Shown here: positions 26,524 through 36,356 of the stretch, one piece after another
How positions within the stretch are numbered: the first letter of the stretch is position 1
Layout of the letters: every line of letters begins with the position of its first letter
Assembly (NCBI GenBank): GCA_028698175.1
Contig: JAQVDU010000007.1
Span: forward strand, 1 to 36,356
DNA length: 36,356 nt
Reading direction: 5' to 3'
Origin: a bacterium
GTDB taxonomy: Bacteria > Hydrothermota > 32-111
Position numbers and translations under genes: made by a program
The notes under the pieces: generated by a model
Databases searched by the model: none
Seen by the model: the letters and a program-made list of their open reading frames with translations, nothing else
Told to the model about the DNA's origin: nothing

Positions 26524-27758
26524 TTAAAAAGACCTCCGTACTCTCTCTTCATTTTCTGCGTGAGCTTTTTGCTTATGTAAAATTCTATTTTCAGATTTTC
26601 TTTCTCGATTTTCTGCTTGATGATATGTCCGTTAGCATTTATGAAGCTGACGGCTTTTGCCATTGATGGATTAATGACGATATTGAAATGATCCATTGTA
26701 GAATAAAATTCATTCATTATTTTTTCTCTCAGAACAGATACATTATCCTTTGTCTTTGCTGAAATGAAAACCGCATCGGGAAAGGTTTCGGCGAACTCGT
26801 TTATGAGAGAGTGATTCACAAGAATGTCAGTTTTGTTGAAAACGTAAATCTTCTTATTTGAGTTGAGTTTCAGTTCTTCCATAATTTTGTGAAGGTCATC
26901 CACCGTTTCATGAACGTATTTATCAGAGATGTCAATCACTATAAGCTTCAAATCTGCTCTGGCCGCTTCATCTATTGTGATTTCAAAGGATTTGATTATT
27001 TCATGCGGAAGACCGCCTAAAAATCCAACCGTGTCTGTGAGAACAATCGACCTTGAGAGTTTTCTTGTGACAGTATCAAGGGTCGTAAAGAGCTTGTCGT
27101 CGGAGACAAATCCTTCGCTGACAAGAGAATTCATAAGTTTTGTCTTTCCTGCGTTCGTGTAGCCTATCAGACATACGCTGAAAGCATTTGCCCTGTTTTT
27201 GCTTCTCACTTCAGAATTCTTTTTGTACTGCTCAAGCTTCTTCTTCAGAGAGTCAATTTTCTTTTCTATATGGCGTCTGTCAGTCTCAAGTTTAGTTTCG
27301 CCCGGACCCCTTGTGCCTATTCCACCGCCGAGCCTTGACATCATAACGCCCTTCCCGGAAAGTCGCGGCAGCATATACCTGTACTGCGCCAGTTCGACTT
27401 CAGCCATCGATATGTTTGATGAAGCGTTCTTGGCGAATATTGAAAGAATAAGCTCGTTTCTGTCAATAACCTTCATCGAAAGCATCTTTTCCAGATTCCT
27501 CAGCTGCATAGGACTTATCTCGTTTGATATTATCAGAGTGGTGGCGTTCAGTTTTTTTGCCGCCTCTTTGAGTTCCACTACCTTTCCGGCGCCCATGTAG
27601 GTGGAGGGGCTCACTTCACCGATTCTTTGAACTATTGTTTCGACAATCTCCACTGAAATTGATCTGCTTAAATCAGTCAGTTCTTCTATGCTTCTCTCGA
27701 TTCTCCGCAAAGAGGCTGATTTCGGAAAAAGCGCGGCCAAAATGCCCCTCTCTTTCAT
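26520..27758 (-). CDS. hflX: GTPase HflX
   Basis: 412 aa. GRLGGGIGTRGPGETKLETDRRHIEKKI-type HflX motif, G1 LIGYTNAGKTKLMN, G3 DTVGFLGGLPHEI, NKTD. Confidence 0.96.
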   Translation of the reverse strand: MKERGILAALFPKSASLRRIERSIEELTDLSRSISVEIVETIVQRIGEVSPSTYMGAGKVVELKEAAKKLNATTLIISNEISPMQLRNLEKMLSMKVIDRNELILSIFAKNASSNISMAEVELAQYRYMLPRLSGKGVMMSRLGGGIGTRGPGETKLETDRRHIEKKIDSLKKKLEQYKKNSEVRSKNRANAFSVCLIGYTNAGKTKLMNSLVSEGFVSDDKLFTTLDTVTRKLSRSIVLTDTVGFLGGLPHEIIKSFEITIDEAARADLKLIVIDISDKYVHETVDDLHKIMEELKLNSNKKIYVFNKTDILVNHSLINEFAETFPDAVFISAKTKDNVSVLREKIMNEFYSTMDHFNIVINPSMAKAVSFINANGHIIKQKIEKENLKIEFYISKKLTQKMKREYGGLFK

Positions 27759-28366
27759 ATCTTCTGCCTCAGAACGGGAACGGCGGCTACTAAGCCGATT
27801 ATAAGACCGGCGGCTATTGCTCCCTTTATTCCCATAAGAGTAAATGCGGTAACTATCGCGCCAGCCATAAGAACTCCGACAATGTTTGAGACAAAAGCCT
27901 TCCCAATACCCATTTCAAGAGCTACTGCAGCTGCAGATCCTGTCCAGGCTCCCGTTCCGGGAAGAGGGATTCCTATGAAGAGTATTAGACCAAGCATCTC
28001 GTATTTTCCGATTTTCTTAGACTGCGCTTCTGCCCTTCTTTTGAATTTTTCAACCGGCTTTTTCGTCGCTCCCCATTTTCCGAGAAGAGAGTAAATCCAT
28101 TTTAAAAAGAAAAGTATAGGCAGCACAGGAAGCATGTTGCCCAAGAAGGAAAAGAGAAAAGCTCTCTTAATATCCATCTCAAAAAGCTTAATCGCAATGG
28201 GAAGCCCAAGTCTAAGTTCAAATACGGGTATAGCCGAGATTGCCATTACAGCAACCTCTTTAGGAATATTTGAATTTTCAAAGAAATCCAAAACGCTCTC
28301 TTTAAAACCTGCAGCCAGATTCACTGAAATCAATAAAAACAATACCGCGAAGAAGATTCTTCTCAT
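27755..28366 (-). CDS. Small multidrug export family membrane protein (PF06695-like)
   Basis: AISAIPVFELRLGLPIAIKLFEMDIKRAFLFSFLGNMLPVLPILFFL. ATG at 28366 (ATGA overlap with the ispF stop, GGAGAGGGA SD) preferred over the 28399 ORF start. Confidence 0.85.
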   Translation of the reverse strand: MRRIFFAVLFLLISVNLAAGFKESVLDFFENSNIPKEVAVMAISAIPVFELRLGLPIAIKLFEMDIKRAFLFSFLGNMLPVLPILFFLKWIYSLLGKWGATKKPVEKFKRRAEAQSKKIGKYEMLGLILFIGIPLPGTGAWTGSAAAVALEMGIGKAFVSNIVGVLMAGAIVTAFTLMGIKGAIAAGLIIGLVAAVPVLRQKI

Positions 28367-28827
28367 TCCCTCTCCAATAAAACGTTGGCAACGACGCATA
28401 TCCCTTCTCCCCTTCCCGTGAAACCCATATATTCAGTCGTTGTCGCTTTCACACAGACGATTCTTTTATTCAGTTTCAAAGCATCTGCGATGTTTGTCTC
28501 CATCTGCTCCTTGTATAAAGCCAGTTTCGGCTTTTGGCACACTATTACGCTGTCAATGTTGTGTATTTTGAAGTTCCATCTGCTTCTTATCTCTTTTAAA
28601 AGCATAAGAGAGCATATATCCTTGAATCTGTCGTCAGAGTCGGGGAAATGCTTCCCGATGTCTCCCTCTCCGAGAGCTCCGAGAATTGCATCTGCGACGC
28701 TGTGCGTAAGAACGTCAGCATCGGAATGCCCTTCAAGCCCCATTTCAAAAGGTATCTCGACTCCTCCCAGTATAAGTTTTCTTTCCCTTGAAAACCGATG
28801 AGCGTCTATGCCAACTCCTATGAACAT
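28363..28827 (-). CDS. ispF: 2-C-methyl-D-erythritol 2,4-cyclodiphosphate synthase
   Basis: 154 aa. GVGIDAHRFS, GLEGHSDADVLTHSVADAILGALGEGDIGKHFPDSD, KATTTEYMGFTGRGEGI. Confidence 0.97.
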   Translation of the reverse strand: MFIGVGIDAHRFSRERKLILGGVEIPFEMGLEGHSDADVLTHSVADAILGALGEGDIGKHFPDSDDRFKDICSLMLLKEIRSRWNFKIHNIDSVIVCQKPKLALYKEQMETNIADALKLNKRIVCVKATTTEYMGFTGRGEGICVVANVLLERE

Positions 28828-29546
28828 CTTTCTCCTTTTTTTATTGTTTTTTCCGCCAACGACAGGTCTTCTCTAGTGGTCAACTTTATGTTGCGACGGT
28901 CTCCGTCAACCAATGCCACTTTCTTCCCGCTTTTCGAAAAGTATTCCATATCATCCGTGTAAACCTGATTTTTTGATACGCATTTTGAAAGTATCTTAAT
29001 ATACTCTTCCCTGTAGCATGCCTGAGGCGTCTGCATAAGATAGAGAGAATTCCTGTCAATAAGTTCATACCCGGTTTTTTTTGCTCTTCTTACAGTTTCG
29101 GCAGGCTTAACAGCCAGAGCCGAGCAGGATACTTTGTCTTTTAGGGAATCGCACACTGCTGCAATATTTTTTTTAGGAACGAATATGCGTGCCCCGTCGT
29201 GAATCAGAACCTTTTTCTTATTTGCCTCTTTAAGCCCGTTCAGCACTGAGAAGCATCTTTCAGGTCCTCCCTCGGTTATTTTGACTTTTGAGAGACCGGC
29301 TCTTTTTAAAACGCGTTTCATCCTGTTCATATCCTTTCTGGAAGTTACCACAATGATTGATTCTTCATCAAAAAGGAGGTTGAAGTTCATCACAGTATGA
29401 ACGATTGCCGGTGTTTTATCGATAAGCGAGAATACTTTGTTTATCCTCCCTTTAAACCTTTTTGACGCTCCTGCCGCAACTATTACCACGTTGAAATCAT
29501 TATATTTTTTTCTTTGCATAAAGGGTCTTCTCCCCTGATATTTCAA
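28818..29546 (-). CDS. ispD: 2-C-methyl-D-erythritol 4-phosphate cytidylyltransferase
   Basis: 242 aa. VVIVAAGASKRFKGRINKVFSLIDK, LIHDGARIFVPKK, LMQTPQACYREEYI, TDDMEY. Overlaps ispF. The start may be internal (MQRKKYN). Confidence 0.95.
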   Translation of the reverse strand: MKYQGRRPFMQRKKYNDFNVVIVAAGASKRFKGRINKVFSLIDKTPAIVHTVMNFNLLFDEESIIVVTSRKDMNRMKRVLKRAGLSKVKITEGGPERCFSVLNGLKEANKKKVLIHDGARIFVPKKNIAAVCDSLKDKVSCSALAVKPAETVRRAKKTGYELIDRNSLYLMQTPQACYREEYIKILSKCVSKNQVYTDDMEYFSKSGKKVALVDGDRRNIKLTTREDLSLAEKTIKKGERCS

Positions 29547-30198
29547 GCACTTTTTCCACGCTGGCTCTGGTGAATGAGTTTTCCTCCAGGCCTGAATCTG
29601 ACATTACAACGTTTTCCCTTTCAGCCTCAATGCCTTTGTAGCCCTCTTCGGTTCTTTTGGTGACATATACAGTTATTTCGTCGCCGCTCTTTTTTGATCT
29701 GTCTGAACTCTTTTCGAGAAAACCTATGTCAACAACTCTGACGCTGAATATCTGAAGTATTTTCTTGCTGATATTCTCGTTTGAAGAGACCACAGAGCAT
29801 TCATTCTTGTAGGCGTAGGAAAGTATTTCAGTTATGCTTCCGCCCGAATTCACGTACATCAGCTTACCCTTCTTCTTCAGAGCCGTGAGGTTGTCGAAGA
29901 GAATATCATTGCCGGAATAGTCCCCGACCCCGCCTTTCTTGTCTGATGCTATTTTTGTGGATACGTAGAAATCCCCTGAAATAATATTGTGTTCGACGAT
30001 TCTGGAAAGGTTTTCGTTCATTATGGCATTATATGTGAATATATATTTTGATACTTCAGCCGGTTCTCTCTTTTTTGCCGATATCATATAAAATACTCCG
30101 TATATGACGGATGCAGAGAGCAGAATAACACCGGCCTTTTCCAATCCGCCGAAAATGAGTCCTATGGACACTATATCAAGCAGTATTATTGCCTGCAT
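29500..30198 (-). CDS. YacL-like PIN/TRAM domain membrane protein, PIN apparently degenerate
   Basis: 232 aa. N-terminal TMs. C-terminal GDEITVYVTKRTEEGYKGIEAERENVVMSDSG...ASVEKVLEISGEKTLYAKKK resembles the YacL TRAM tail. Directly upstream of ispD as in yacL-ispD-ispF. Confidence 0.6.
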   Translation of the reverse strand: MQAIILLDIVSIGLIFGGLEKAGVILLSASVIYGVFYMISAKKREPAEVSKYIFTYNAIMNENLSRIVEHNIISGDFYVSTKIASDKKGGVGDYSGNDILFDNLTALKKKGKLMYVNSGGSITEILSYAYKNECSVVSSNENISKKILQIFSVRVVDIGFLEKSSDRSKKSGDEITVYVTKRTEEGYKGIEAERENVVMSDSGLEENSFTRASVEKVLEISGEKTLYAKKKI

Positions 30199-31204
30199 TT
30201 CGTATTATCTCCTTTATTTTATCTTCAAGTTCATCAAATGAATCGGCTAAAGATTCATTTTTAAGAAGCTCCTCTGCCGATTCATTGCGCAGAGCCAGTA
30301 TCCTCTTCGCATACTTCTTGTACAGATGAAGCTTTGAGCTTCCTTCAGAGGATTCGCTTTTTGTTGAAACGCAAAGGTCGGCGCCTGCAATCATAGCGGG
30401 AAGGTCTTCATAGCGCACTTTTCCTTCAAATTTAATTCTTTCCCCGTATGCGGCGAGCAGATTTAAATGCTCGTTATTTACGGGAAATCCGGCTATTCGG
30501 ATTTTCACGTTTGAGCAATCTTCAAGTATGCGCCGGGAAACCTCTATGAATTTGCCGATGTTCTGTACAGGCGTCATAACCCCCACCCAGAGAATCGTAA
30601 AAAAGCTCTCCTGTGAAGTTGACTTCTGTGCGGACTCGGCGAATACGCTGGAATCATCTTCAAAAAGAAATTTGTTCGTCTTAGCTGACCGGTTATAAGA
30701 ATGCTTTGTGTTGTAAACTATAGCCTCGGCATTATCTTCAATGAGCTTTTCAACTTTGGAAATAATTTTTTTCATGAAAAGCAATCCGAACATTTTATTC
30801 TGCAAAGCAAGCTCGCCGGCAAGAGATCCCTGATAGTCAAGCCAATAGGGCAAACCTGTCAGCCGATTAAGAATCAATCCTAAGACGCCCGCCTCATGAG
30901 TAAAACAATACACGATGTCGAAATTCCCGCTTCTGATAAATTTAAGTGATTTTCCTAAAAGATAAAAATCGAGCACAATCTTCCTGAAATCAAAGCCGAT
31001 GTAATCTCTCTCGTTTCTGAAATATTTGCGGATTCTCATTATCCTCTGTTTGTCAAGGTTTCTGCCTGTTGAATAGCAGTGCAGTAAAACGGAATTGCTC
31101 TTTGATAGTTCGTTAAACATCTGAAGTATCCTTATGTGGCATCCGCGGTCATTGAAGTAGCCTGTCGTGCAAAGAGCCAAAATGCTCTTATTCTCCATCA
31201 ACAT
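30176..31204 (-). CDS. Glycosyltransferase family 4-like
   Basis: 342 aa. N-terminal CTTGYFNDRGCHIRILQMFNELS, FDIVYCFTHEAGVLGL, FFTILWVGVMTPVQNIGKFIEVSRRIL, LPAMIAGADLCVST. Confidence 0.78.
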   Translation of the reverse strand: MLMENKSILALCTTGYFNDRGCHIRILQMFNELSKSNSVLLHCYSTGRNLDKQRIMRIRKYFRNERDYIGFDFRKIVLDFYLLGKSLKFIRSGNFDIVYCFTHEAGVLGLILNRLTGLPYWLDYQGSLAGELALQNKMFGLLFMKKIISKVEKLIEDNAEAIVYNTKHSYNRSAKTNKFLFEDDSSVFAESAQKSTSQESFFTILWVGVMTPVQNIGKFIEVSRRILEDCSNVKIRIAGFPVNNEHLNLLAAYGERIKFEGKVRYEDLPAMIAGADLCVSTKSESSEGSSKLHLYKKYAKRILALRNESAEELLKNESLADSFDELEDKIKEIIRNAGNNTA

Positions 31205-32141
31205 TTATTGAATCCCGCACTTTGTAAATGTCCTTCTTAGCTGTCTCAAAATAAGTCCGAATCTGTATTTCGCTTATAAGTCCCAGCATCAGCATTTGAA
31301 TGGAAATCATAAAAAGAAATACGGATATTATGAGAAGCGGATTTCCGGTCATGTCAACGTTCATAAAGACCTTCATAAATATCAGAAGAGCGAAGCCGGC
31401 TAGTGAGAGAATAAACGTGAAAACAGATATTCCTCCCATGACGTAGATCGGATTTGTAGAAAATTCATTGAGGAATTTTACTGTCATCATGTCAAGAAAA
31501 ACCTTGAATGTTCTCCCAAGCCCGTATTTGCTCTTTTCTTTGAATCTTTTTCTGTGGCTCACCGGAACTTCAGTGACTGAAAATCCCTTTGCGCTTATAA
31601 GGTAAGGAATGAATCTGTGCATTTCTCCGTAAAGGCGCACTTCCTCAAGAACTTCAATTCTGAATGCCTTCATGCTGCACCCGGTGTCATGAATCTTCAG
31701 GTTCAGAAACAACGATATCATTTTGTTAGCGAAGAATGACGGGATTTTTTTCGTGAACAGGGGGTCCTTGCGATTTTTTCTCCATCCCACGACCGCGTCA
31801 GCCTTAGTCTCTTCAAGATGTTTTACCAATTCAAGGATGTCGGCAGGGTCATTCTGAAGGTCTCCGTCCATCGTTACTATGATTTCATTTGTGCATTTGT
31901 CGAATCCCGCCTGAAATGCCGCTGACTGTCCGAAATTCTTTGCCAGATTGAGAACCCTGACTCTTTTGTCATTTGAAGCCACTTCTCTTAGAATTTCGGG
32001 AGTCTTGTCTTTCGAGCCGTCATTTACAAATATTATTTCATAGTTCCCGTCTGAATGTGACAAGGCGGATATCAGCTCCCCATAAAGTCTCTTTACGTTT
32101 CCCTCCTCATTATAAAGGGGGATTACTACGGAAATGCTCAT
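31188..32141 (-). CDS. Glycosyltransferase family 2 with C-terminal TMs (DPM/GtrB/ArnC-like)
   Basis: [60 protein letters not shown], two C-terminal TMs. ATG at 32141 forms an ATGA overlap with the ahcY stop; the ORF track starts at 32156. Confidence 0.92.
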   Translation of the reverse strand: MSISVVIPLYNEEGNVKRLYGELISALSHSDGNYEIIFVNDGSKDKTPEILREVASNDKRVRVLNLAKNFGQSAAFQAGFDKCTNEIIVTMDGDLQNDPADILELVKHLEETKADAVVGWRKNRKDPLFTKKIPSFFANKMISLFLNLKIHDTGCSMKAFRIEVLEEVRLYGEMHRFIPYLISAKGFSVTEVPVSHRKRFKEKSKYGLGRTFKVFLDMMTVKFLNEFSTNPIYVMGGISVFTFILSLAGFALLIFMKVFMNVDMTGNPLLIISVFLFMISIQMLMLGLISEIQIRTYFETAKKDIYKVRDSINVDGE

Positions 32142-33394
32142 GTTCCGAGTTCCCATGATTTCAGGTACTCTTCCTGCTCCTTCGTGAGTTTGTCGATGGA
32201 TATTCCCATCGCCTTCAGCTTCCTTCTGGCAATCTCATTGTCAAGAACGTCTGGAAGCTTGTAAACTCTTTTTTCAAGGTTCATATAATTTTCATTTATG
32301 TATTTTGCGGACAAGGCCTGGTTGGCGAATGACATATCCATCACGCATGCGGGGTGGCCTTCGGCAGATGCAAGATTAATGAGCCTTCCATCGGCAAGGA
32401 GATATATTTTTCTGTTGTTTTTCATTGTATACTCCCTTAAAAAAGGTCGTATCTCTTTCTCTTTGACAGCTTTTTTTCTCAGAGCCTTTGTGTTTATCTC
32501 CACGTCAAAATGGCCTGAATTGGCTATTATGCAGCTATCCTTCATTATGTCGTAATGTTTTTCGTCGACTACGTTTTTGTCTCCTGTGAGAGTGACAATG
32601 AAATCCGATATTCTGCAGGCCTCATCCATCTTCATCACTCTGAATCCGTCCATAAGAGCTTCAAGAGCCTTTATCGAGTCCACCTCAGTCACTATCACGT
32701 TGGCTCCCATGCCGCGCGCCTTCATCGCAAGTCCTCTTCCGCACCAACCGTAGCCTGCGACAGTCATTGTCGAACCTGCTATCAGCCGGTTTGTGGCTCT
32801 GAGAATTCCGTCCAGAGTAGATTGCCCCGTTCCGTAGCGGTTGTCAAACATGAATTTCGTGTATGAGTCGTTCACCGCTACTATCGGATACATAAGGACT
32901 TTGTGCGCTTCCATCGATTTCAGACGTATGACCCCTGTCGTGGTCTCCTCTGTGCCTCCCAGGACGTTCTTGACATGACCTTTGTACTCCGTATGAAGCA
33001 TTGAAACAAGGTCTGCTCCGTCATCCATCGTCATGACGGGTTTTAAGTTTAAAACTGATTTTATGTGTTTGTAATAGCCGCTCTGATTGATTCCCTTTAT
33101 CGCAAAGACATCCATGTTGAAATGCTTCACGAGAGACGCTGCCACGTCATCCTGAGTAGACAGGGGATTCGACGCGCACAGAAAAACTTCGGCTCCTCCG
33201 GCCTTCAGGACTCTCATAAGATTTGCCGTCTCTGCCGTAACGTGAAGGCATGCACCCAGTTTTCTCCCTCTTAAGGGCTTCGTTTTTTCGAAATCCTTCA
33301 TGATTGTCTTGAGAACCGGCATATCCGCATAAGCCCATTCTATTCTGTTGAGTCCGCTCTGCGCAAGCTTAATGTCCTTTATGTCATACTTCAT
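32138..33394 (-). CDS. ahcY: Adenosylhomocysteinase
   Basis: 418 aa. [86 protein letters not shown]. Confidence 0.97.
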   Translation of the reverse strand: MKYDIKDIKLAQSGLNRIEWAYADMPVLKTIMKDFEKTKPLRGRKLGACLHVTAETANLMRVLKAGGAEVFLCASNPLSTQDDVAASLVKHFNMDVFAIKGINQSGYYKHIKSVLNLKPVMTMDDGADLVSMLHTEYKGHVKNVLGGTEETTTGVIRLKSMEAHKVLMYPIVAVNDSYTKFMFDNRYGTGQSTLDGILRATNRLIAGSTMTVAGYGWCGRGLAMKARGMGANVIVTEVDSIKALEALMDGFRVMKMDEACRISDFIVTLTGDKNVVDEKHYDIMKDSCIIANSGHFDVEINTKALRKKAVKEKEIRPFLREYTMKNNRKIYLLADGRLINLASAEGHPACVMDMSFANQALSAKYINENYMNLEKRVYKLPDVLDNEIARRKLKAMGISIDKLTKEQEEYLKSWELGT

Positions 33395-33404
33395 ATTATC
33401 TCCT

Positions 33405-34541
33405 CTATTTGAGAATTTTCTTTATCTCATCGATTTTATCAAGAAGCTCCCAAGTGAAGCCCTCTTCTTCCCTTCCGAAATGACCGTATGCGGCTGTCTT
33501 CTTGTAAACCGGCCTTCTGAGTTTGAGCTGTTCTATTATTCCGTTTGGAGTGAGGTCAAAGACCTCCCTTACAGACCGCACTATCTTTTCTTCGTCAAAC
33601 TTTGACGTGCCGAAAGTCTCTACTGAAATGGAAACCGGCTCAGCAACGCCTATAGCATAAGCCACCTGAATCTCTGCTTTTTTGGCTACTCCGGCGGCAA
33701 CAAGATTTTTGGCAATATACCTGCACATATAGGCGGCAGAGCGGTCTACCTTTGAAGGGTCCTTCCCGGAGAAACAGCCTCCGCCGTGCCTTGCCATTCC
33801 GCCGTAAGTGTCGACAATTATTTTTCTGCCGGTGAGTCCAGTGTCCGCAAACGGGCCTCCCACTACGAATCTGCCTGTCGGATTGACGAATACTTTTGTG
33901 TCATTGTCAAGATATTTCGGGTCAATAACAGTTTTTATGACTCTCTCGACCATGTCTTCCTTTATCTGTTTTATCGAAACATGCTCGTCATGCTGAACAG
34001 AAAGGACTATTGCGTCTATTCTCTTTGCTTTTCCGTCGTCATATTCCACAGTCACCTGTGATTTTCCGTCAGGTCTGAGATATTTTATGTCTCCGTATTT
34101 TCTTATATCGCTCACTTTTTTCATCAGTTTATGCGCGTAAGAAATAGTCAGCGGCATATATTCGGGCGTCTCGTCTGTTGCGTATCCGAACATCATGCCC
34201 TGGTCACCCGCTCCTCCGGTGTTCACGCCCATTGCAATGTCCGGCGACTGTTCCTGGATTGAAGTCACTACAGCGCATGTTTTATAGTCAAGTCCGAAAT
34301 CCGGATCCGTATACCCCACCTCTTTGACAACGTTTCTCACAAGCTTTTGCGCATCTACGTAGCAGTTGGTTGTTATTTCTCCGGTAATAACTATCATTCC
34401 CGTAGCCGCCATGGTCTCTGCGGCGACTCTCGAGTTTGGGTCGCTTTCAAGAATGGAGTCTAGAATCGAATCTGATATAATATCGCATAGTTTGTCAGGA
34501 TGTCCTTCTGACACGGATTCTGAAGTGAGGAATCTCTTCAT
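33405..34541 (-). CDS. metK: S-adenosylmethionine synthetase
   Basis: 378 aa. [71 protein letters not shown]. Confidence 0.98.
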   Translation of the reverse strand: MKRFLTSESVSEGHPDKLCDIISDSILDSILESDPNSRVAAETMAATGMIVITGEITTNCYVDAQKLVRNVVKEVGYTDPDFGLDYKTCAVVTSIQEQSPDIAMGVNTGGAGDQGMMFGYATDETPEYMPLTISYAHKLMKKVSDIRKYGDIKYLRPDGKSQVTVEYDDGKAKRIDAIVLSVQHDEHVSIKQIKEDMVERVIKTVIDPKYLDNDTKVFVNPTGRFVVGGPFADTGLTGRKIIVDTYGGMARHGGGCFSGKDPSKVDRSAAYMCRYIAKNLVAAGVAKKAEIQVAYAIGVAEPVSISVETFGTSKFDEEKIVRSVREVFDLTPNGIIEQLKLRRPVYKKTAAYGHFGREEEGFTWELLDKIDEIKKILK

Positions 34542-34558
34542 TTTTTTCTCCTTTCTAT

Positions 34559-35503
34559 TTATTTTTTTAAAATTGTTTTATCGGAACAAATAACTTTTCC
34601 CTTGAAGTTCTCTATCCGGCTCCCCTCGCCGATTATGGAATCGGTGATGACTGAGTTTTCAATCGTGCACCCAGGAAAGACCACAGTGTTTTTAAGCTTT
34701 GAATTTATGACTTTCACGTTTTCAAAAAGCGATACGTTTGACTGGATATCCGAATCAACCACGTCTGCCTTCTCGAAATAGTTTTTTAATTTGCTTTTTT
34801 TCAGAAGCTCCCTGTTTGAGTCAATAAACATCTCGAAGTTTCCGCAGTCGATCCAACTTTTAAGCTTGAACGCCTCCATTATCTCGCCCTGTTCAAGCAG
34901 ATGCTTCATGGCATCAGTGAGCTGAAACTCGTTTTTAGTGCGCTTTCCAGAATCCTTTACGTGATTCAGCGAATTTTTCAGCCTCTCAATGCTTGAAAAA
35001 TAGTAAAGCCCCACTATCGCAAGGTTTGATTTGGGAAAATCCGGTTTTTCCTCCATGTCCGTTATTTTTCTTCCCTCGACATTCACTATTCCGAAAAACC
35101 TCGGATCATCGACTTTTTTTACTGCGATTTTTGTTTTTTTCCCGGATGTAAACTTTTTCATATCAACGTCTACTATTGTATCCGAGAGCAGCACAAGAAG
35201 GTCTTCGTTTTCCTCTGTCTTCGAATTCTCTATTCCCAGGTTTATTGCGTCTCCGAGACCTGCCTGCTCTTTCTGGCATACAAAAGTGAAGTTTTGTCTG
35301 TAATTTTTTATCAGATGCTCTTCAAGCATATCTTTTTTGTAGCCGGTTATAACGATTATCTCGCTTAAATTCACTTCAAGAAGAGTATCCATTATGTAAT
35401 CAATCATTCTTTTTTTGCCTAACCAGAGAAGCGGTTTCGGCTGAAAGTAAGTGAGAGGTTGAAGCCTTTTTCCGATTCCTGCGGCTGGCACTATCGCCTT
35501 CAT
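34559..35503 (-). CDS. Sugar-phosphate nucleotidyltransferase (RmlA/GalU-like)
   Basis: 314 aa. [53 protein letters not shown]-terminal hexapeptide-like ([25 protein letters not shown]). Confidence 0.9.
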   Translation of the reverse strand: MKAIVPAAGIGKRLQPLTYFQPKPLLWLGKKRMIDYIMDTLLEVNLSEIIVITGYKKDMLEEHLIKNYRQNFTFVCQKEQAGLGDAINLGIENSKTEENEDLLVLLSDTIVDVDMKKFTSGKKTKIAVKKVDDPRFFGIVNVEGRKITDMEEKPDFPKSNLAIVGLYYFSSIERLKNSLNHVKDSGKRTKNEFQLTDAMKHLLEQGEIMEAFKLKSWIDCGNFEMFIDSNRELLKKSKLKNYFEKADVVDSDIQSNVSLFENVKVINSKLKNTVVFPGCTIENSVITDSIIGEGSRIENFKGKVICSDKTILKK

Positions 35504-36356
35504 TCGCTCATCCTCTTTTTTAGAATGTTTATTCTTTCAATCATGACCGCATCCTCTTTGTTGTTGACCGCAAGGTAGTACGATGCCAGGTCAAAGAGTA
35601 TTACGGCGTCTATTATGTTATACAGAAGATTTTTGTCCTGAAAATCCGCGCTTACGCATTGGAATCCAGCCTCTTCGGCGATTCTTTTGGTTATAAAAGA
35701 CCTTTTTCTGTTTCTTTCATTTTCCTGCCTGAAGTTGATGAAAAAGAGAAAGAGTGATTTTGAAAGATTTCTGGGAAACTTTAAACCCACTATCTCATTG
35801 TGGTTCATTTCAGGTATGAGGTTGAAATGGGCAAACTGTTTGCCGTTTTCGCTCACCTGGTTGGCGCACCTTCTTCCAACCGACGAAAAAAGAAAATCAA
35901 CGTAAAAGACAGGCACCTTTCCGGACATCATCTTCGACAGTTTTTTTGCCGTTTCATAATCAAAAGAATAGTCTTGCATCCGTCCAACGGTCTCTTCAGT
36001 CATGCGAATCAGCTCTTTGTTTTTTATCAAAAAACTGATTTTTTTAAGAAGAGAGAATAGAGTCATTCCGAAGGCTGTTCTCGGAGGGATATTCACGGGG
36101 AGCTTTATGTGCTCCACCTTGTATTTTTTGGCTGTTTTCTCGACCTCTCCCCCGCTTGAAACTGCGAGTATCTTCGCTTTGCGTTTTATAGCTTCTCTGA
36201 AACAGGATAATGTCTCTTCAGTATTTCCTGAAAAAGAGGAAATTATCACAAATGAATTTTTATCCGCATAGTGCGGCAGTTCATAGTGCCTTACAACCTC
36301 AAAAGGCATCTTTGAAAGCGGATAAAGAATCTCTTTAAGCACGTCTCCGGCGAGAG
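35500..36356 (-). CDS. SIS-domain bifunctional phosphoglucose/phosphomannose isomerase, N-terminus beyond window
   Basis: FVIISSFSGNTEETLSCFREAIKRKAKILAVSSGGEVEKTAKKY...PPRTAFG. The frame stays open to the window edge (LAGDVLKEILYPL), so the called Met at 36342 is internal. Confidence 0.85.
   Translation of the reverse strand, partial: LAGDVLKEILYPLSKMPFEVVRHYELPHYADKNSFVIISSFSGNTEETLSCFREAIKRKAKILAVSSGGEVEKTAKKYKVEHIKLPVNIPPRTAFGMTLFSLLKKISFLIKNKELIRMTEETVGRMQDYSFDYETAKKLSKMMSGKVPVFYVDFLFSSVGRRCANQVSENGKQFAHFNLIPEMNHNEIVGLKFPRNLSKSLFLFFINFRQENERNRKRSFITKRIAEEAGFQCVSADFQDKNLLYNIIDAVILFDLASYYLAVNNKEDAVMIERINILKKRMSE

Noticed and set aside
32138-34541. Possible SAM/SAH riboswitch linked to metK-ahcY
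   Set aside because: Only 17 nt precede metK and 10 nt separate metK from ahcY; no space for a riboswitch aptamer.
1-36356. CRISPR arrays, prophage, transposons, toxin-antitoxin or defence islands
   Set aside because: No regularly spaced repeats, integrase/transposase motifs, terminal inverted repeats or recognisable defence genes; content is housekeeping.

Overview
This window looks like a compact bacterial chromosome segment made almost entirely of housekeeping genes. Nearly all are on the minus strand, and many adjacent genes overlap by 4-35 bp (ATGA-type stop/start fusions). Recognisable genes, in plus coordinates: lolD (edge)-lolC-like, lysS, prfB, [+ Mpv17-like membrane protein], MFS exporter, priA, HEATH-motif membrane protein (M50-like), recN, nadK, prmC, prfA, DUF1385, Crp/Fnr-type regulator, nadE, pentapeptide-repeat/K+ channel, MlaD/MCE-like lipoprotein, rmuC, [+ radical SAM, + creatininase family], secreted M16-like protein, tRNA-Pro(CGG), pcm, surE, GT2, tsaB, tsaE, coaX, DUF2520, hflX, small multidrug export family, ispF, ispD, degenerate PIN/TRAM, GT4, GT2, ahcY, metK, sugar-nucleotidyltransferase, PGI/PMI-type SIS isomerase (edge). 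I found no CRISPR array, prophage, transposon or rRNA. I see no convincing new defence or mobile system. The best second-look items are: (i) a -1 frame disruption at an A4 run in the pentapeptide/K+ channel gene, whose true start overlaps the upstream stop as ATGA; (ii) a tRNA-Pro whose 5' 10 nt contain the pcm stop codon, so RNase P would cut off the stop; (iii) perfect TTGACA-N17-TATAAT promoters placed so that the prfB and radical-SAM mRNAs would be (nearly) leaderless; (iv) a radical SAM/creatininase pair resembling MftC/MftE but with no precursor peptide; (v) a YacL-like PIN/TRAM protein apparently lacking the PIN acidic residues; (vi) a bacterial Mpv17/PMP22-like protein. Family assignments come from motif reading only; no searches were run.
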